Both the position numbers and the translations under genes were made by a program. A stretch of DNA of 64,000 bases, taken from assembly GCA_025024175.1 (NCBI GenBank), contig QCXZ01000138.1, forward strand, positions 2,170,002-2,234,001, written 5' to 3'. Below are positions 50,550-62,100 of this stretch, piece after piece. This DNA comes from Rhyzopertha dominica (taxonomy: Eukaryota > Arthropoda > Insecta > Coleoptera > Bostrichidae). The notes beneath the pieces are model-generated. The model did no database searches. It saw only the letters and a program-made list of their open reading frames with translations, and was not told the origin of the DNA. Within the stretch, counting starts at the first letter, position 1; each line of letters opens with the position of its first letter.

Positions 50550-52029
50550 TTTCCACGGTTTTCAAGAGAATTTGCGGGCAGCATGGGTAAGTTGTTGTGT
50601 GGGTATGCAAACTTTTCTCGATTAGATAACCGTGTTAAAATCACAAGCACGTTATCATATGCAAACATATACGACCATATTAATTACTCTGGACTAAAAC
50701 ACTGACGAAATTAAAGCAAAAATACCGCAGCAGCTACTGAAAAGTAACCTTCTGACAGTTGTGATGCCACTCAGCTTGCAACTACGTTTGAATGTCCTTT
50801 TTGAAGAGGAGATGGTAATCTTATTGATAGCCAACAATAGCAACTATTAGTAAACGTTATGTATTGCCCGCTTGACGTCGTCGATAAAAGATATTTCCTC
50901 AATTTGTTGAATTGAACGGCAGACTATGCAATCCAATAGATCTAACAAAATTAAGAGATATGCATAAACAGGAGCCTTAGCAGATGATTAAATGGCTTAA
51001 AACACTGGAAGATAACTGAATCAACAAAGTATAAATTTAACGACGTCGTACATACAAAATAAAATTTCTACTCCCAACCTGTATCAGTGCCGGAGGCGAC
51101 ATTAATGACTACGAAATGCATGTGTATCGAGCTTTTAATGTCCAAAGAAATATATAAGCTCTTTTTTCAAAGGCTGACCAAACAAAGTTTGGCCAAATGA
51201 CTTTCGAAAACCACATTCTCACACATCCGAGCATTAAGGAAATTCGTGAACTTACTGATGATGGCTGGCACCTCATACTTCACGAAATCAGGACGAAGCG
51301 AGGTGTGAAAGTACACGAAAATTATTACGGATAACTTAGGTACTTTGGATAGTTCATTCTCACAAAAATTATAATACGAAAATTAGAAGAAACGTACTTG
51401 GAAATCCCATTAGTCGACTTGCGACTTTCAATTGCTTGTTTTTCGGAGAGAAATGTTGAGAGACAGACATTTCATGATTGGTGGACATTTAGTTTGTGAC
51501 CCTATATTTTCCGCATTTTAAATTCTGAATTACGAGTATATACAGAAGCAAACCGTTTTATTTTCTTTCTCATTACTGTAAAAATAAATATGGGTAAAAA
51601 CATATTTGATTTCCCATACCTGAAATGATGTTAAAATTTGTTTTTAAGCGTACATTAAAGTTACTCACTGCAAAAAGAGCATTACTGTGCACGTTTTGAG
51701 GTTATCCTACATAAATATCTGTACGGCCAAAAATCATTTTGATGAAAGAACTAGAAATAAGGTAAGACTGAATAACAACATGGGCTTATAATTTTCTAAA
51801 ACAAAAAAGAGCGGTATTGACACATGAAGTTGCTGACAAATTCTTTTAGAAACGCAAAAAAATTTAAAATCAACCGATCACATGCAATTGTATACACAAC
51901 TATGAGGAAACGAATCTGACGATCTTATATACAAAAAATGCATTTGAAACGAAGGCCGCTAATGGAACAAATCCCAAATTTGTCAAAACCACAATCATTC
52001 TAATAATAATTTGATACAGTTAGATGTGA
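50550..52029. other. Upstream of tetraspanin 4; no gene supported
   Basis: Part of the divergent interval between tetraspanin 4 and the LST8 gene. It should contain the tetraspanin 4 promoter, but no element is recognisable. Several stretches may derive from the same pogo-like element as 52030-52250. Confidence 0.3.
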
Positions 52030-52250
52030 AGATTATTTCATGTCTGTTGTGGTCCCCTATTTTCGAAAGCAAAATATCCTGAAATAATTTTATTCAAAGG
52101 CTATCCTCCAAATTGTACCCATGTAATGCAGCCACTTGACGTGTCATTTTTTATGCTCCATTAAAATATTGCAGAGAAAGCCTCCTTACCTAGAAAAAGA
52201 CACAAGGAAGCAGATATTCTGTTTTGCCCAAAGATTAGTTTTCAAAGCTT
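52030..52250 (+). pseudogene. Pogo/CENP-B-like DDE transposase fragment
   Basis: One frame reads KYPEIILFKGYPPNCTHVMQ and continues PLDVSFF, closely matching the conserved LPPN.TH..QPLDV.FF block of DDE_1 transposases (pogo, Tigger, Jerky group). The preceding catalytic blocks are not recognisable and a stop follows shortly. A 78-codon frame at 52288-52524 may be its decayed tail. Confidence 0.55.
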
Positions 52251-52889
52251 TCTTTGGAACTGAAAAACAGCAGAGGGAGCAAAAGTATTGCGGCCTAAAT
52301 TAAAAAAAAAGGAATACGTCATGTCGATTCTTCTAAGCCTGAGCTGCGAATTTAAAAAATTAATGACAGAGATGGAGTTTTTGTTTCGGACTGTGTTGTT
52401 GATATTCTTCTCCGGGAAAAAACCAAAAGGACTTTGTCTCGCAAGTCATGATCTTGAAAACACCTCAAGAAAATTAGTACTGGCTGCAGATCTTTATATC
52501 AATTTCGATTATTATTACCAATGAATAAATTATTCCCATAATTTATATTATTCAAACTTTTTTAAAACTAATTTGGAACTATTTCGAAAAAAACTATAGG
52601 TATTGCCCCTTTAGTGGAGGTTTGCAACTGTATACATGAGGATTCTATGGAATAGGCATAGTTGTTTCCAAATAATGCTTTTGGTTACCTAAATTTCATT
52701 CAAATCCCTTTTAATTAACAGATTAGAATTCAATTTTACTTGAAAGAAAGAGTCGAAATGAAATTATATAGTAAAACATAAAAAGAGAATGAATAAGTGG
52801 AGGAAATATTGTACCTATGTAGGTTAATAAATAATAAGTCAGTGGTTGCTGCACTTTCCTAGAAATACTTTTTTAAATTTATAGATTTA

Positions 52890-53029
52890 TGTTGCCATGT
52901 TTCTGTCAAATGTCAACGTCATTGCGTTCATTTGTCAATTATGCTTGACATTTGCGTGCAGCCATAACCTCAAAGTTGATATGCCATTTATTGACCACAA
53001 ATTTAAAAATAATACTTTAACTTGAAAGC
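52890..53029 (+). promoter_or_regulatory. Probable LST8 promoter and leader
   Basis: The 140 bases before the start codon contain repeated TGTCAA / TTGACA words (about 52905-52952) and CATAACCTCAAAG near 52965. No TATA box is at a suitable distance, as expected for a housekeeping gene. The assignment is positional. Confidence 0.35.
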
Positions 53030-54617
53030 ATGACAGTAGAACTGAATGAAAGTGACCAAATTATTCTCGCTACAGGAGGTTACGATCACACAATTAAAAT
53101 ATGGCAGACACACACAGGAATCTGTCAAAGAACAATGCAACATGCAGAATCGGTATCCTTTTAAAAGGCTCTCACTAACAAAATCACATATAAGAAAACT
53201 TTCTTTAACAGCAGCATAGCAAGTAAACGCCTTGGAAATATCACCTGATAAACAACGCTTAGCTGCGGCAAGCTACCAGCACATACGGCTTTATGATCTA
53301 ACGACGAATAACCCAAATGGCGTGTTGAACTTTGAAGGCATACAGAAGAACGTTACTGACATTGGATTTCAGGAAGACGGAAAATGGATGTATTCCGGTG
53401 GTGAGGATGGCAAATGCAGAATCTGGGATTTAAGATCGAGGGGTATGCAAGGTCCACAGCCGTTTGACGCCCATGCGCCTATTACCAGTATTTCTTTACA
53501 TCCTAACCAGGTAGAATTGTTCATAGGGGACCAAAATGGAGTCATTCATAGGTGGGACTTGAAGACAAATCTCAGAGAACAATTGGTGAGATTAAAAACT
53601 TTCAGATAATCATGTAATTTACGTCGTTTGCGATTTATGAGCTAGTGGATGGACATTCATTTACCAGTTTTTCATATGATGTCCATAATCAGAAAAAAAA
53701 CAGTCTAGATCTGATAAATACAGAATTGTTTCACAAGTTCACACATCAGAATTCAGATGCAGCTTACATCCTTTTATAATTAAATCACTGGCTTAATTCT
53801 TATTAATTAGACAAGTGGCATAGAGAGGGAATTTTTTAGATACCTGATGGTGACATTATGGTTCTGGATGTGGCTATTGATCCTGAAGGTAGACATATGG
53901 CAGCTGTAAACAGTAAAGGTCGGTGTTACATTTGGAGCCTGATAACAAGCGCAGAAAGTGAACCAACCAAAATGAATCCAAAGCATTCAATTGAAGCCCA
54001 TAAAAGACATGCTTTAAAATGTGTATTTAGTCCGAATTCTGAGTAAGTTCGAAGGATTGAAATATTGCCTTTATATCTACATGTTTCACCTGTTTCTTCA
54101 GGTATTTGGTAACCACTTCCNCTGACCAAACAGCAAAAATTTGGAGAACTAGCGATTTTACCCTAATCAAAGAACTAAAACNTGAAAACCAGAGATGGGT
54201 ATGGGATGCTGCTTTTAGTGCAGATACACAATATATTTTCACAGGTATAGTGCAGTCTTGAAAACAGTCTGGGCACTCAATTAATTTTTTAGGAGCACCT
54301 TTATCAGTTAGCTTTATACCAACGCTTATACATTTTATTAATTTGTACCGTGTATAAAATTTTCTTTTTAATCTACTTGTACTGATTCATATATGCAGCG
54401 CTTGTTGCAATACCTCACTAAAGTTTGTAAAATTAGCATCTCTTGGCTTAATTTGCAAAATTTATTGTAGCAGTTAATTTTCTGACATATTCTTCATTCA
54501 GCTTCCTCAGATGGTCTACCAAAACTATGGAATATCAAGACTGGCCTGCTGGAGAGAGAATACACTGGACACCAGAAAGCTGTAACAGCACTAGCATTTT
54601 CTGATGGAGTTGTCTAA
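53030..54617 (+). CDS. Lst8: LST8 homologue, WD40 subunit of TOR complexes (316 aa, five exons)
   Basis: Exons are 53030-53152, 53220-53585, 53840-54042, 54102-54244 and 54502-54617, all introns GT/AG. Introns 3 and 4 split codons. The protein reads, in order, [19 protein letters not shown] (blade 1), [10 protein letters not shown] with [40 protein letters not shown] with [37 protein letters not shown] and [20 protein letters not shown], ending [16 protein letters not shown]. This is the seven-bladed propeller of mLST8/GbetaL, which binds the TOR kinase domain in TORC1 and TORC2 in the cytoplasm. The length fits the family (about 310-326). Two Ns (54121, 54182) fall in exon 4, one making residue identity uncertain. 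The ATG has an AGCATGAC context and no upstream in-frame ATG was seen. Confidence 0.96.
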
Positions 54618-56889
54618 AATTACATAAATGTGTGACAACTTAATTCCATTTGTGAATAAGCTCTATTTTTTTAAACCTTACACATCAGGAATTTATACAA
54701 TATTTAATTGTCAGTGTTTGAGTTATAGTTTCTGTAAGCATCTATTTAATTTTAGTAAATTTACTACCAATGCAATGCAAGTTGTCTGATTTTATCACAA
54801 AATAATCCTTTTATCTATATATTATTTTGAAAACATCCATAGCAGTGAAAAAGTCATATTGGTACTAGGCATGTAATGTTTTTTTTTTTTAATTTGGCCT
54901 ATACCAATCACCAATATTACATAATTGCCATGTATAGATAAACTGATATACTCTTGATAGCATGGTTGAATAATAATGATTTAATAACTATCATAATAAG
55001 AAAGTCTTGCGTTTATCAAGAAACGTCAATTAAAATCACAATGAATTATTAATAAAATATTATTCATTATATAATCGACTTGTATACAACTCAACAATAT
55101 AAAATATTTAGAACTGAAAATATTGCCTAAAGAAAGACCACTCGACTTTCGGTTCGTTGTGTTTCAGGGAATATGTCTCGTATAATGGAGTATTTCGGAT
55201 GGTCATGTGTAATATATGATTATTTAGATGAAAGGACACTGTAATGTGCCAGATGACGGGCTAAACCTCTGGATATACAGACAGCATGCGGGGTTCTAGC
55301 CAGTATAGTTGGCTGCGTGGCGTCTTGCCACCAGATGTCCTAGGTTGCAAACGACGATCATTGGACTTTACGCGAAGCGATGTTCATCAATTATAACAAT
55401 AATTGACTTTTCCAATTCAAGTTCGTTGTATCGAATATATATGAACGTAAAGTACGGAATAAATTCAATTGTTATTTTTTGTCGCACGTTTTTATCAGAA
55501 AGTTGATTATACAGGGCGACCTCCAAAACTTCCCAATTTTTACATTTTTGGTGAATTATTAAATAGCCAGTATCGCAATTTCGAGAACCATACCATTCAT
55601 ATATACAGTTTATTAGTAGAAAATTATACTGGCATAGCTTAATTAAATACGTTTTATCATATGTTCAAAATGTATTTCATTTGTTAGCTAACCAGAACCA
55701 AAACGTTTAATAAACTCTTCCTGAACATTATTTAGGTGCGGCTTCAGATGCAACATGTCGTATTTTTCGCGTAATGTGATTTCTGGGTCTTGCACATCAA
55801 TAGGTATTTAGAAATTTGAATTTTAATGTAACCTGATAGAAAATAACCTGGAGGGTATAAAAACTGTTAGTCAATATTTTCGTCCATATGTTCATCTTTA
55901 ACTTAATTTAAAAAATGTCAAAATTAATACTAAAGACCATATACATACATACATACATACATACACCATATTTCATCTCCTTTAAACCATACCTAATATT
56001 TTTTTATTAAAATTAAATCCAAAATTTATTTTAACGCAGCCGTAGGTTGTCGATGTTTCGTTTCTTTTTTTTAACACAGGTATTATTATTTCTTAGGTTA
56101 ATAACAACCCTAGTATAGAAACTTCCAAACTTCAGTTTGGAGAACATTAACAAAATTATAAAGCCCTGCAAATTTCATGTCAGCAAAATTTTACACCGCG
56201 GAGATAACAGGGACGTTATTAATAAAGATAGAAATTTTCCGAGTAAAATAATTTAGACCGATCAATGCAATTTTTCAAATTTAAGTTTGTTCAATTGGAA
56301 CAGTAAACACATTTGAATCCTAGACAAAATATGGACATTAGAAGCAAAGGTTTTGAATTAATGTGTAGTTTTTGAAATGTATGCATTTATGTGACAAGTG
56401 CATGTTTTTCATTATATTAAAATTATATATGTGCGAAAGGAGTTAAGCCGTTTCAAACTAGTTCGGATTGGGATTTGCCAACATGACAAAACAGCTGAAG
56501 ATTTTTTTTTGCCAAGGAACCTTTACTGGACCCTATATGTGACAGTATAATAATCAGTTTGCAAGCGGACAGTGATATGAAAGTGACTTTGATTCGACTG
56601 ATTGGGACATTCGGATACTGATGAACAATTCATGTAGGTGACATTGTACAGAGCATAGATATAATAAGTATGTGTATGTATGTCTAATGTTAATACATTC
56701 GGTCTTAAAGTGTGAACACCTCATTATCTGTTGAATGGCAGTCTCGGTACTAGAAATGTTTTTCAGCCTTTTTGACATCCTGACACCATGCTTTACCTTG
56801 ACGGTACCTTGAGGTTATTCGGAACTAGTTAGACCCTACAATGCCATTCATGAAGATTGTGAACCAATTGCCAGATCAACAGTTATTAA
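54618..56889. other. Downstream of LST8; no gene seen
   Basis: Holds the LST8 3' end (no clear AATAAA within the first 100 bases; AATAAG at about 54653) and an (ATAC)n run. TACAGGGCGACC at about 55511 resembles a transposon end. No coding region is recognisable. Confidence 0.35.
55941..55966. repeat. (ATAC)n microsatellite
   Basis: About six and a half perfect tetranucleotide units. Confidence 0.9.
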
Positions 56890-57770
56890 AATATTGTAAA
56901 CTAACTAACTAACTGACTAAACCGGCGGTCTTAAAAAATCGTCAAAAACCAGGACGTCCAGAAGTTGCTACGATTGAGGAAAGCAGCTTGAATGTCCTTT
57001 TCCCAAGTGTTCAGTACAAAGGCGTGCTCTCACTCATCATATTAGCAGAAGATCTGTTCAGAAAATTTTGAAAATAGAGAATTTTCATCCATGCAAAATT
57101 CAATTACTACAAGAACTGACCGAAGATGATTTTGATTGTAGGATAGAATTTTGCGAAACTGCTATGAACATGATAGATGAAGAGAGAAACATTTTAAATT
57201 GGATTATTGTTCTGGTGAAGCGAATTTTTGCGTCAATGGTAATGTGAATAGGCATAATTGCAGATATTGGTCGGACACAATCCCACATTGGATGGAACAA
57301 ATTCACACACAACACCCTCAGAAAGTGAATGTCTGGTGTGGTATTATCGCTGAGCACATTCATCGATGGAAATTAGAATGCGGTCAAGTACTTAAAGCTC
57401 TTGCGCAAACACAAAATACCAGAACTTATTCGCCTGTTCCCTAATCGTGAAAATGCTGCGTGTCCTTCTGAAAAGAGATGGTTTCAGGAAGATGGTGCAC
57501 CGCCCCATTTTGCAGGCAACGTTCATGGAAATTTAAATGCGATATTTTCAGACAGATGGATTGGTAGGCATGGAGCGATAAAGTGACCAACACGCTCCCC
57601 TAATCTGACGCCCCTTGATTTTTTCCTGTGGGGGTATCTGAAAAATCGTATTTGTGCTAATCGGCCACATAATGCTGAAGATATAAGAGGACCAGAAATT
57701 TAGAACTTACCTCCAAATATGTTATAAGGAACTCAAGGCTGCATTACTGCCAGGAAGTAAATGGGGAACA
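56890..57770 (+). pseudogene. IS630/Tc1-like transposase, frameshifted
   Basis: Consecutive blocks occur in different frames. First comes KPGRPEVATIEE, then VQKILKIENFHPCKIQLLQE with LTEDDFDCRIEFCE, and NGNVNRHNCRYWSD with HPQKVNVWCGII. The next is RWFQEDGAPPHFAGNVHGNL, whose D lies in the second catalytic block. The series ends with DRWIGRHGAI and SPNLTPLDFFLWGYLKNRI. This is almost a full-length transposase of the mariner-like DDE group common in insects, with at least three frameshifts. It is the best preserved DDE remnant in the window. No terminal repeats were found. Confidence 0.8.
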
Positions 57771-58519
57771 TTTTCAGCATCTTATGTAATGTAAATCTGA
57801 AAAAATACTGAATTTTTCACGGAATCATGTTTTTCTATTTTACTTTTAGGGTACCCGATTAGCAATAAATTGATTAAACTAGACCAGTCAAGGAAAAAAT
57901 AGTAATACGTGACTTTATTGTCCATTTTAACGATAAAGACAATTGTTTTTATTCTTTGTCAAGATCAATTAATGTATTTACACTTTTCTCAACTCAGAAG
58001 CAATAAATTGTACAAGTGTGATATATTTTTAAAATTAGGAAAAATATCATTTTCAATGATGTGCCTTTTAACCCACTTCCCATTAAAAAATACAACTTGC
58101 GCCCGTATCTCGGAAACGAGAGCTGTCAAGGAGTTGAAAAAATTCCAGAAAATGCACTTTAATTACCCATAGAGCCATGCACAATTTCAGAAATATCGGT
58201 GGAACAGAACCTGAAATATCCTGCTGGTTCCATACTTTGTAGCGATCCTGCATATTCCACGACTGATATAGAAGGAAATAAAAAATACAGGAATTTGAAA
58301 AGCAAATGATATAGAAATGAACAAACTGGGTATTATTAATTTGAATTAGCTACATAAATACAAATGAAGTAAAAGACAACAGAATTTCCATGGCACTTTC
58401 ACTTTTTAGGATTGCACATAATTTCCTTTTCGCCCCAAAAGAAAATCAACGAACTGCTAACTTTTCCAGTTATTCAATATTCATTAAATAACTTCTTGTT
58501 ACAAAGGCAAAACAGGGAA
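57771..58519. other. No gene seen
   Basis: AT-rich spacer between the transposase remnant and the GC-richer block upstream of the signal-anchor exon. Short open frames only. Confidence 0.4.
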
Positions 58520-58991
58520 GAAGAGGGCTCCAACCGCTACTCGAGAGGAAATGAACAATAAATTCCAAATGCCTTTGTAGTCGACAATGCCGCACCTGTC
58601 TGTTCCCAAAACAACCTCAGTTTTGCCGGATTTGCCCACCACGGCCGTTTGGGGTGAGTCGACAGGTAAAGAAAAAATCGAAACTGCGAGGACTTCGTAA
58701 TTCCCGTAAAACGGACCCGGTCTCCCACCTTCGGTCCGCACACGTGGGCTGGCGTGCCCGTCGGTAGAGTGAGGGGGACACAAACAACCAGCATATTCCG
58801 AACATGGTTTCTCCATTCTGGTACTAGTTGTAAGCGTTCGCGCGTAGTAAGCGGTGTGGTTAGTGCATCGTCGTTTGTTTATAGTTCCGTCGCGGAAGAC
58901 TTTCAACATTTGCTGGCTGTGTAAGCATGTGGACCTCATATCCATGTTCGTCATCGAAAGTGGTGAACAGGTGAATCCAACAAGTGTCAAA
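58520..58991 (+). promoter_or_regulatory. GC- and CpG-richer promoter/5' leader region
   Basis: Base composition shifts sharply from the AT-rich surroundings. CpG dinucleotides are frequent around 58560-58910 and there is an E-box (CACGTG) at 58741-58746. A 163-codon minus-strand frame here looks like a by-product of the composition. Position directly ahead of the signal-anchor exon suggests a core promoter and 5' leader. Confidence 0.35.
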
Positions 58992-59105
58992 ATGAACTTG
59001 CGCTGCCGAAGACTGGTGCAGACCCTTTCTGCTGCATTTCTTGCAGTCTACACGACTCTGCTTCTTTACCATTCCCTCTCATCACGTGGTGGATACACTC
59101 AAGAG
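58992..59105 (+). CDS. Probable first coding exon of a type II membrane protein (partial)
   Basis: An ATG in CAAAATGAAC context, a good insect start, opens a 38-codon frame. It ends exactly at a GAG/GTAACT donor in phase 0. The encoded peptide has a basic N-terminus (MNLRCRRLVQ), then a hydrophobic stretch (LSAAFLAVYTTLLLYHSL), then a polar segment. This is the classic uncleaved signal anchor of Golgi glycosyltransferases, sulfotransferases and similar enzymes. No further exon was found before the window ends, so a long first intron is required. The enzyme class cannot be named. In the same frame an upstream ATG at 58854 exists, but the sequence before 58992 looks like leader. Confidence 0.5.
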
Positions 59106-62100
59106 GTAACTTTCTTGATCAAAACACATCTTTATGCTGTGTTGTATGTGCCAAGCCGGTGTTCCTACAAAGAGCTTGTTTACTCTGTTTACAGTTAGTC
59201 AGATTCTGTTTCACGCGCGCATTCATGCTTGAATGTTGCATTAACATTATTGTAGATCTTTTCCTTGCTAAGGTTCCTATAAACAAAAATAACTTACGAT
59301 AAGTGTCATTAGTTAAGAATGCTATGAAGAAATAAGCTAGCTTCGACAGGGTTATTGCTTAAGTGATAATATTGAATAGATAGCTATTCTATTTCTAAGT
59401 GCAAATAAAGTGTTTATTATCGACTTGTGCAAATAAGTGTTTCAGACTGCAGCAGTCATATGCCACAATGCTGCTTTGTCGCGCTTTCCTTAAAATATGA
59501 GTACCTATAGTGCAAAACATAAATACAACCAAACACAAAAGTACGTTTAACCATTGATACGTTTGGTACTTCAGAACAACTGTTTCCAAAATATGGTTTC
59601 AGATATACGGGTCTTTATTTTTTTATTAATTTCGAAAAAGACCATGATTCATTAATCTGTGGAAACAACTTTTACGCCTTCTGATATTCCACAATACAAA
59701 CAAATGATTAAACATTTAAGACTGTAGGTATTTTTAGATCTACGGAACTGCCACCTCGTTCATTTCCTATCTGATACTCATTACATTAATTTGCACCTCA
59801 ATTAGAAGCACTAGAAATAAAAAATCCAGGAACGTCAAGCAGTGTGTCCCACAAAATCTGCTTGTTTTATATCAATATATAACATCATAATTTTCTATAC
59901 CAATCTTGTGAAAATGTCTCATATGGCAATCAATTGCATATTCTACTTCAACAGAACATGATTTAATTAGAAAAAGTTTAACATAGGTACCTAGAGCAAG
60001 AACAACACTTACTATTGAATTAAAGGTACATGTGTAGATATTTTATGCATTAAATAATAATTTGACCTTTGGTACATCCAGTTCATTTGTTGTTGAATGC
60101 AATCTAAATAATTAGGGATGTTCATAAATATTTGATACTACTCGAGTCTAATAAGATTCATATTTCTCAGAAATATGGGTTTACAAATGTCAAGTCCATT
60201 TGACAAGCAAATGCTCTTTTTTTTAATTATTGACAATGTAGGAAATAAATAAAATCACTGGAAATGCGAGAAATTCTACCTACTCGTACATTACAAGAGC
60301 CAAGAGTTAATAAAAACAGTACATTTGAAGTTTATAAAAATTGTAGAATACTATCGATAATTTTGTAATATAACTGATATACGGCAGACTCGATTGCATT
60401 TTATAGATATTTACGTAGTATTTTTACTTACTATTTATTGTTAATTGTATTGAATTATTATACGAGCCTGAAACTCAACTATTAAATTAAATTCTTTGAA
60501 GAAATCTTTCAAAAATATTAGTGATCTCAATATTGTCCTGGGCCAGGTTTTTGGTAATGATGTTCAAAGCAAAACTTAATTGCCTTGAGCTAAACTTTGG
60601 TTTCTTCTGTTGGCATGAATCTTGAATATCTTGCTATCATTTAGAATTATTAGGTGGGTAAAAGTAAACTCGAAGAATCGAATACAATTTGAGTTTAGAG
60701 AGTAATCACATATGTTAATGAAGTACTTTATTCATTACTTACTACACTGGGAACAACATTGAATTTTATTGACATAGGTACGTAATCTATTTGATACTCT
60801 TATTTAAGTTAGACCATAAAAGGCTAAACTTCAATCAAGACTGTCAAATTATCTGAAGGCGATCTGTATCAAGAGTTGTTTAACGTAAATTTAGACACGA
60901 GGACAATTTATTAATTATTTTCTCTCAAAAGAAACAAAACATGTTGGAAAAACCCACCTAATTTTTTTCTGCATAATTTCGTGAACGTTTATACACTAAG
61001 TATAATAACGGTATTTAGATGCACCAACTTCTCTTGAAAACGATTCAGGCTTTTGTCTCTCGAGCTACTCATCTACCGTCGACATCATACTATGATCGCC
61101 AAAGTGTATTTTATCAAGGTTTTTTTAATTCTTTTACTTATTTAAGATTCGGTTTGGCTCATTTTAATCAAATCACGAATCCTTAGTAAAGAAAACACTT
61201 AACATAAAAAAACTGTGTTGACAATGATTTGAACCATCCACCTAGAGTGGAAGATGAATGTGGTGATGAAAAAAATAGTAAATTTACGTTTTATAATAGA
61301 ACAACAAATGTAACGCATATATTCCTATAATCAATTCACTAATCCATAGAACATGCAGCCTAATCTAGACTATTGGCCCTTTTTGTCTCCAGTTAAAGTT
61401 TGAGAGATAACATAATGAACTATAAAAAAAATATAATCGAAATAAGTACGTGTCCATTTCTTAGAATGATTATCTTCGCTGGAAGTAGTCTTTGGTAAGT
61501 AATGGAGAGTTTTACTAAAATATACTCTAAATGTGTTTTATCAACTGCAGTTGTACATGTTGCCTAAAAACGAAAACCTATAGCGATTATGCAACAGCAG
61601 AAACAGGCATGCAGTTCTCTCAGTTTTTCCAAGGTTAATAATTTGGAGGAGATGAATGATTATTTTTCGACATAGTTTCATATATTTGTCTAGTAATAAG
61701 ATATTCAACAGAGCAATGAATCAACTTTTACATTCCAAAACTGCTGAACAAGAAAGAGGAAAAACAAAAGAAAGCTAACAATGTCAATAACAAACAAAGA
61801 AGCTGATGAGATGATGAGATTAGAAAACAAAAAGGTGTCTTAGAGGATAACCCAAGTAAAAATAAACAGAGATTCTATCACTATACATATTTTCTTCTCG
61901 TGAATCAAGTAGGCAGTTATGTAAGCCAAGGGACGCCGCAGATACATTTGCAACAGTTCTCTCTACTTTCTACAATGTACACAAGATACCTCGGACTACG
62001 CAGAAATTCGAACTCCATTAGTGTAGTGGAATTTACGGTTCAAAAGGTAAAAGAAGCAATCCGTAGCATTAAAAGTGTACACGAGCCTAGGAGGCGATAA

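Noticed and set aside
55505..55530. TACAGGGCGACC and similar CAGGGTG-like words (also near 13728, 29695, 47150) as transposon ends
   Set aside because: Short words without paired inverted ends; cannot be told from chance by eye.
58499..58990. 163-codon minus-strand open frame
   Set aside because: It lies in a GC- and CpG-richer block where stops are rare, overlaps other long frames on the same strand, and resembles no protein; better explained as promoter/leader composition.
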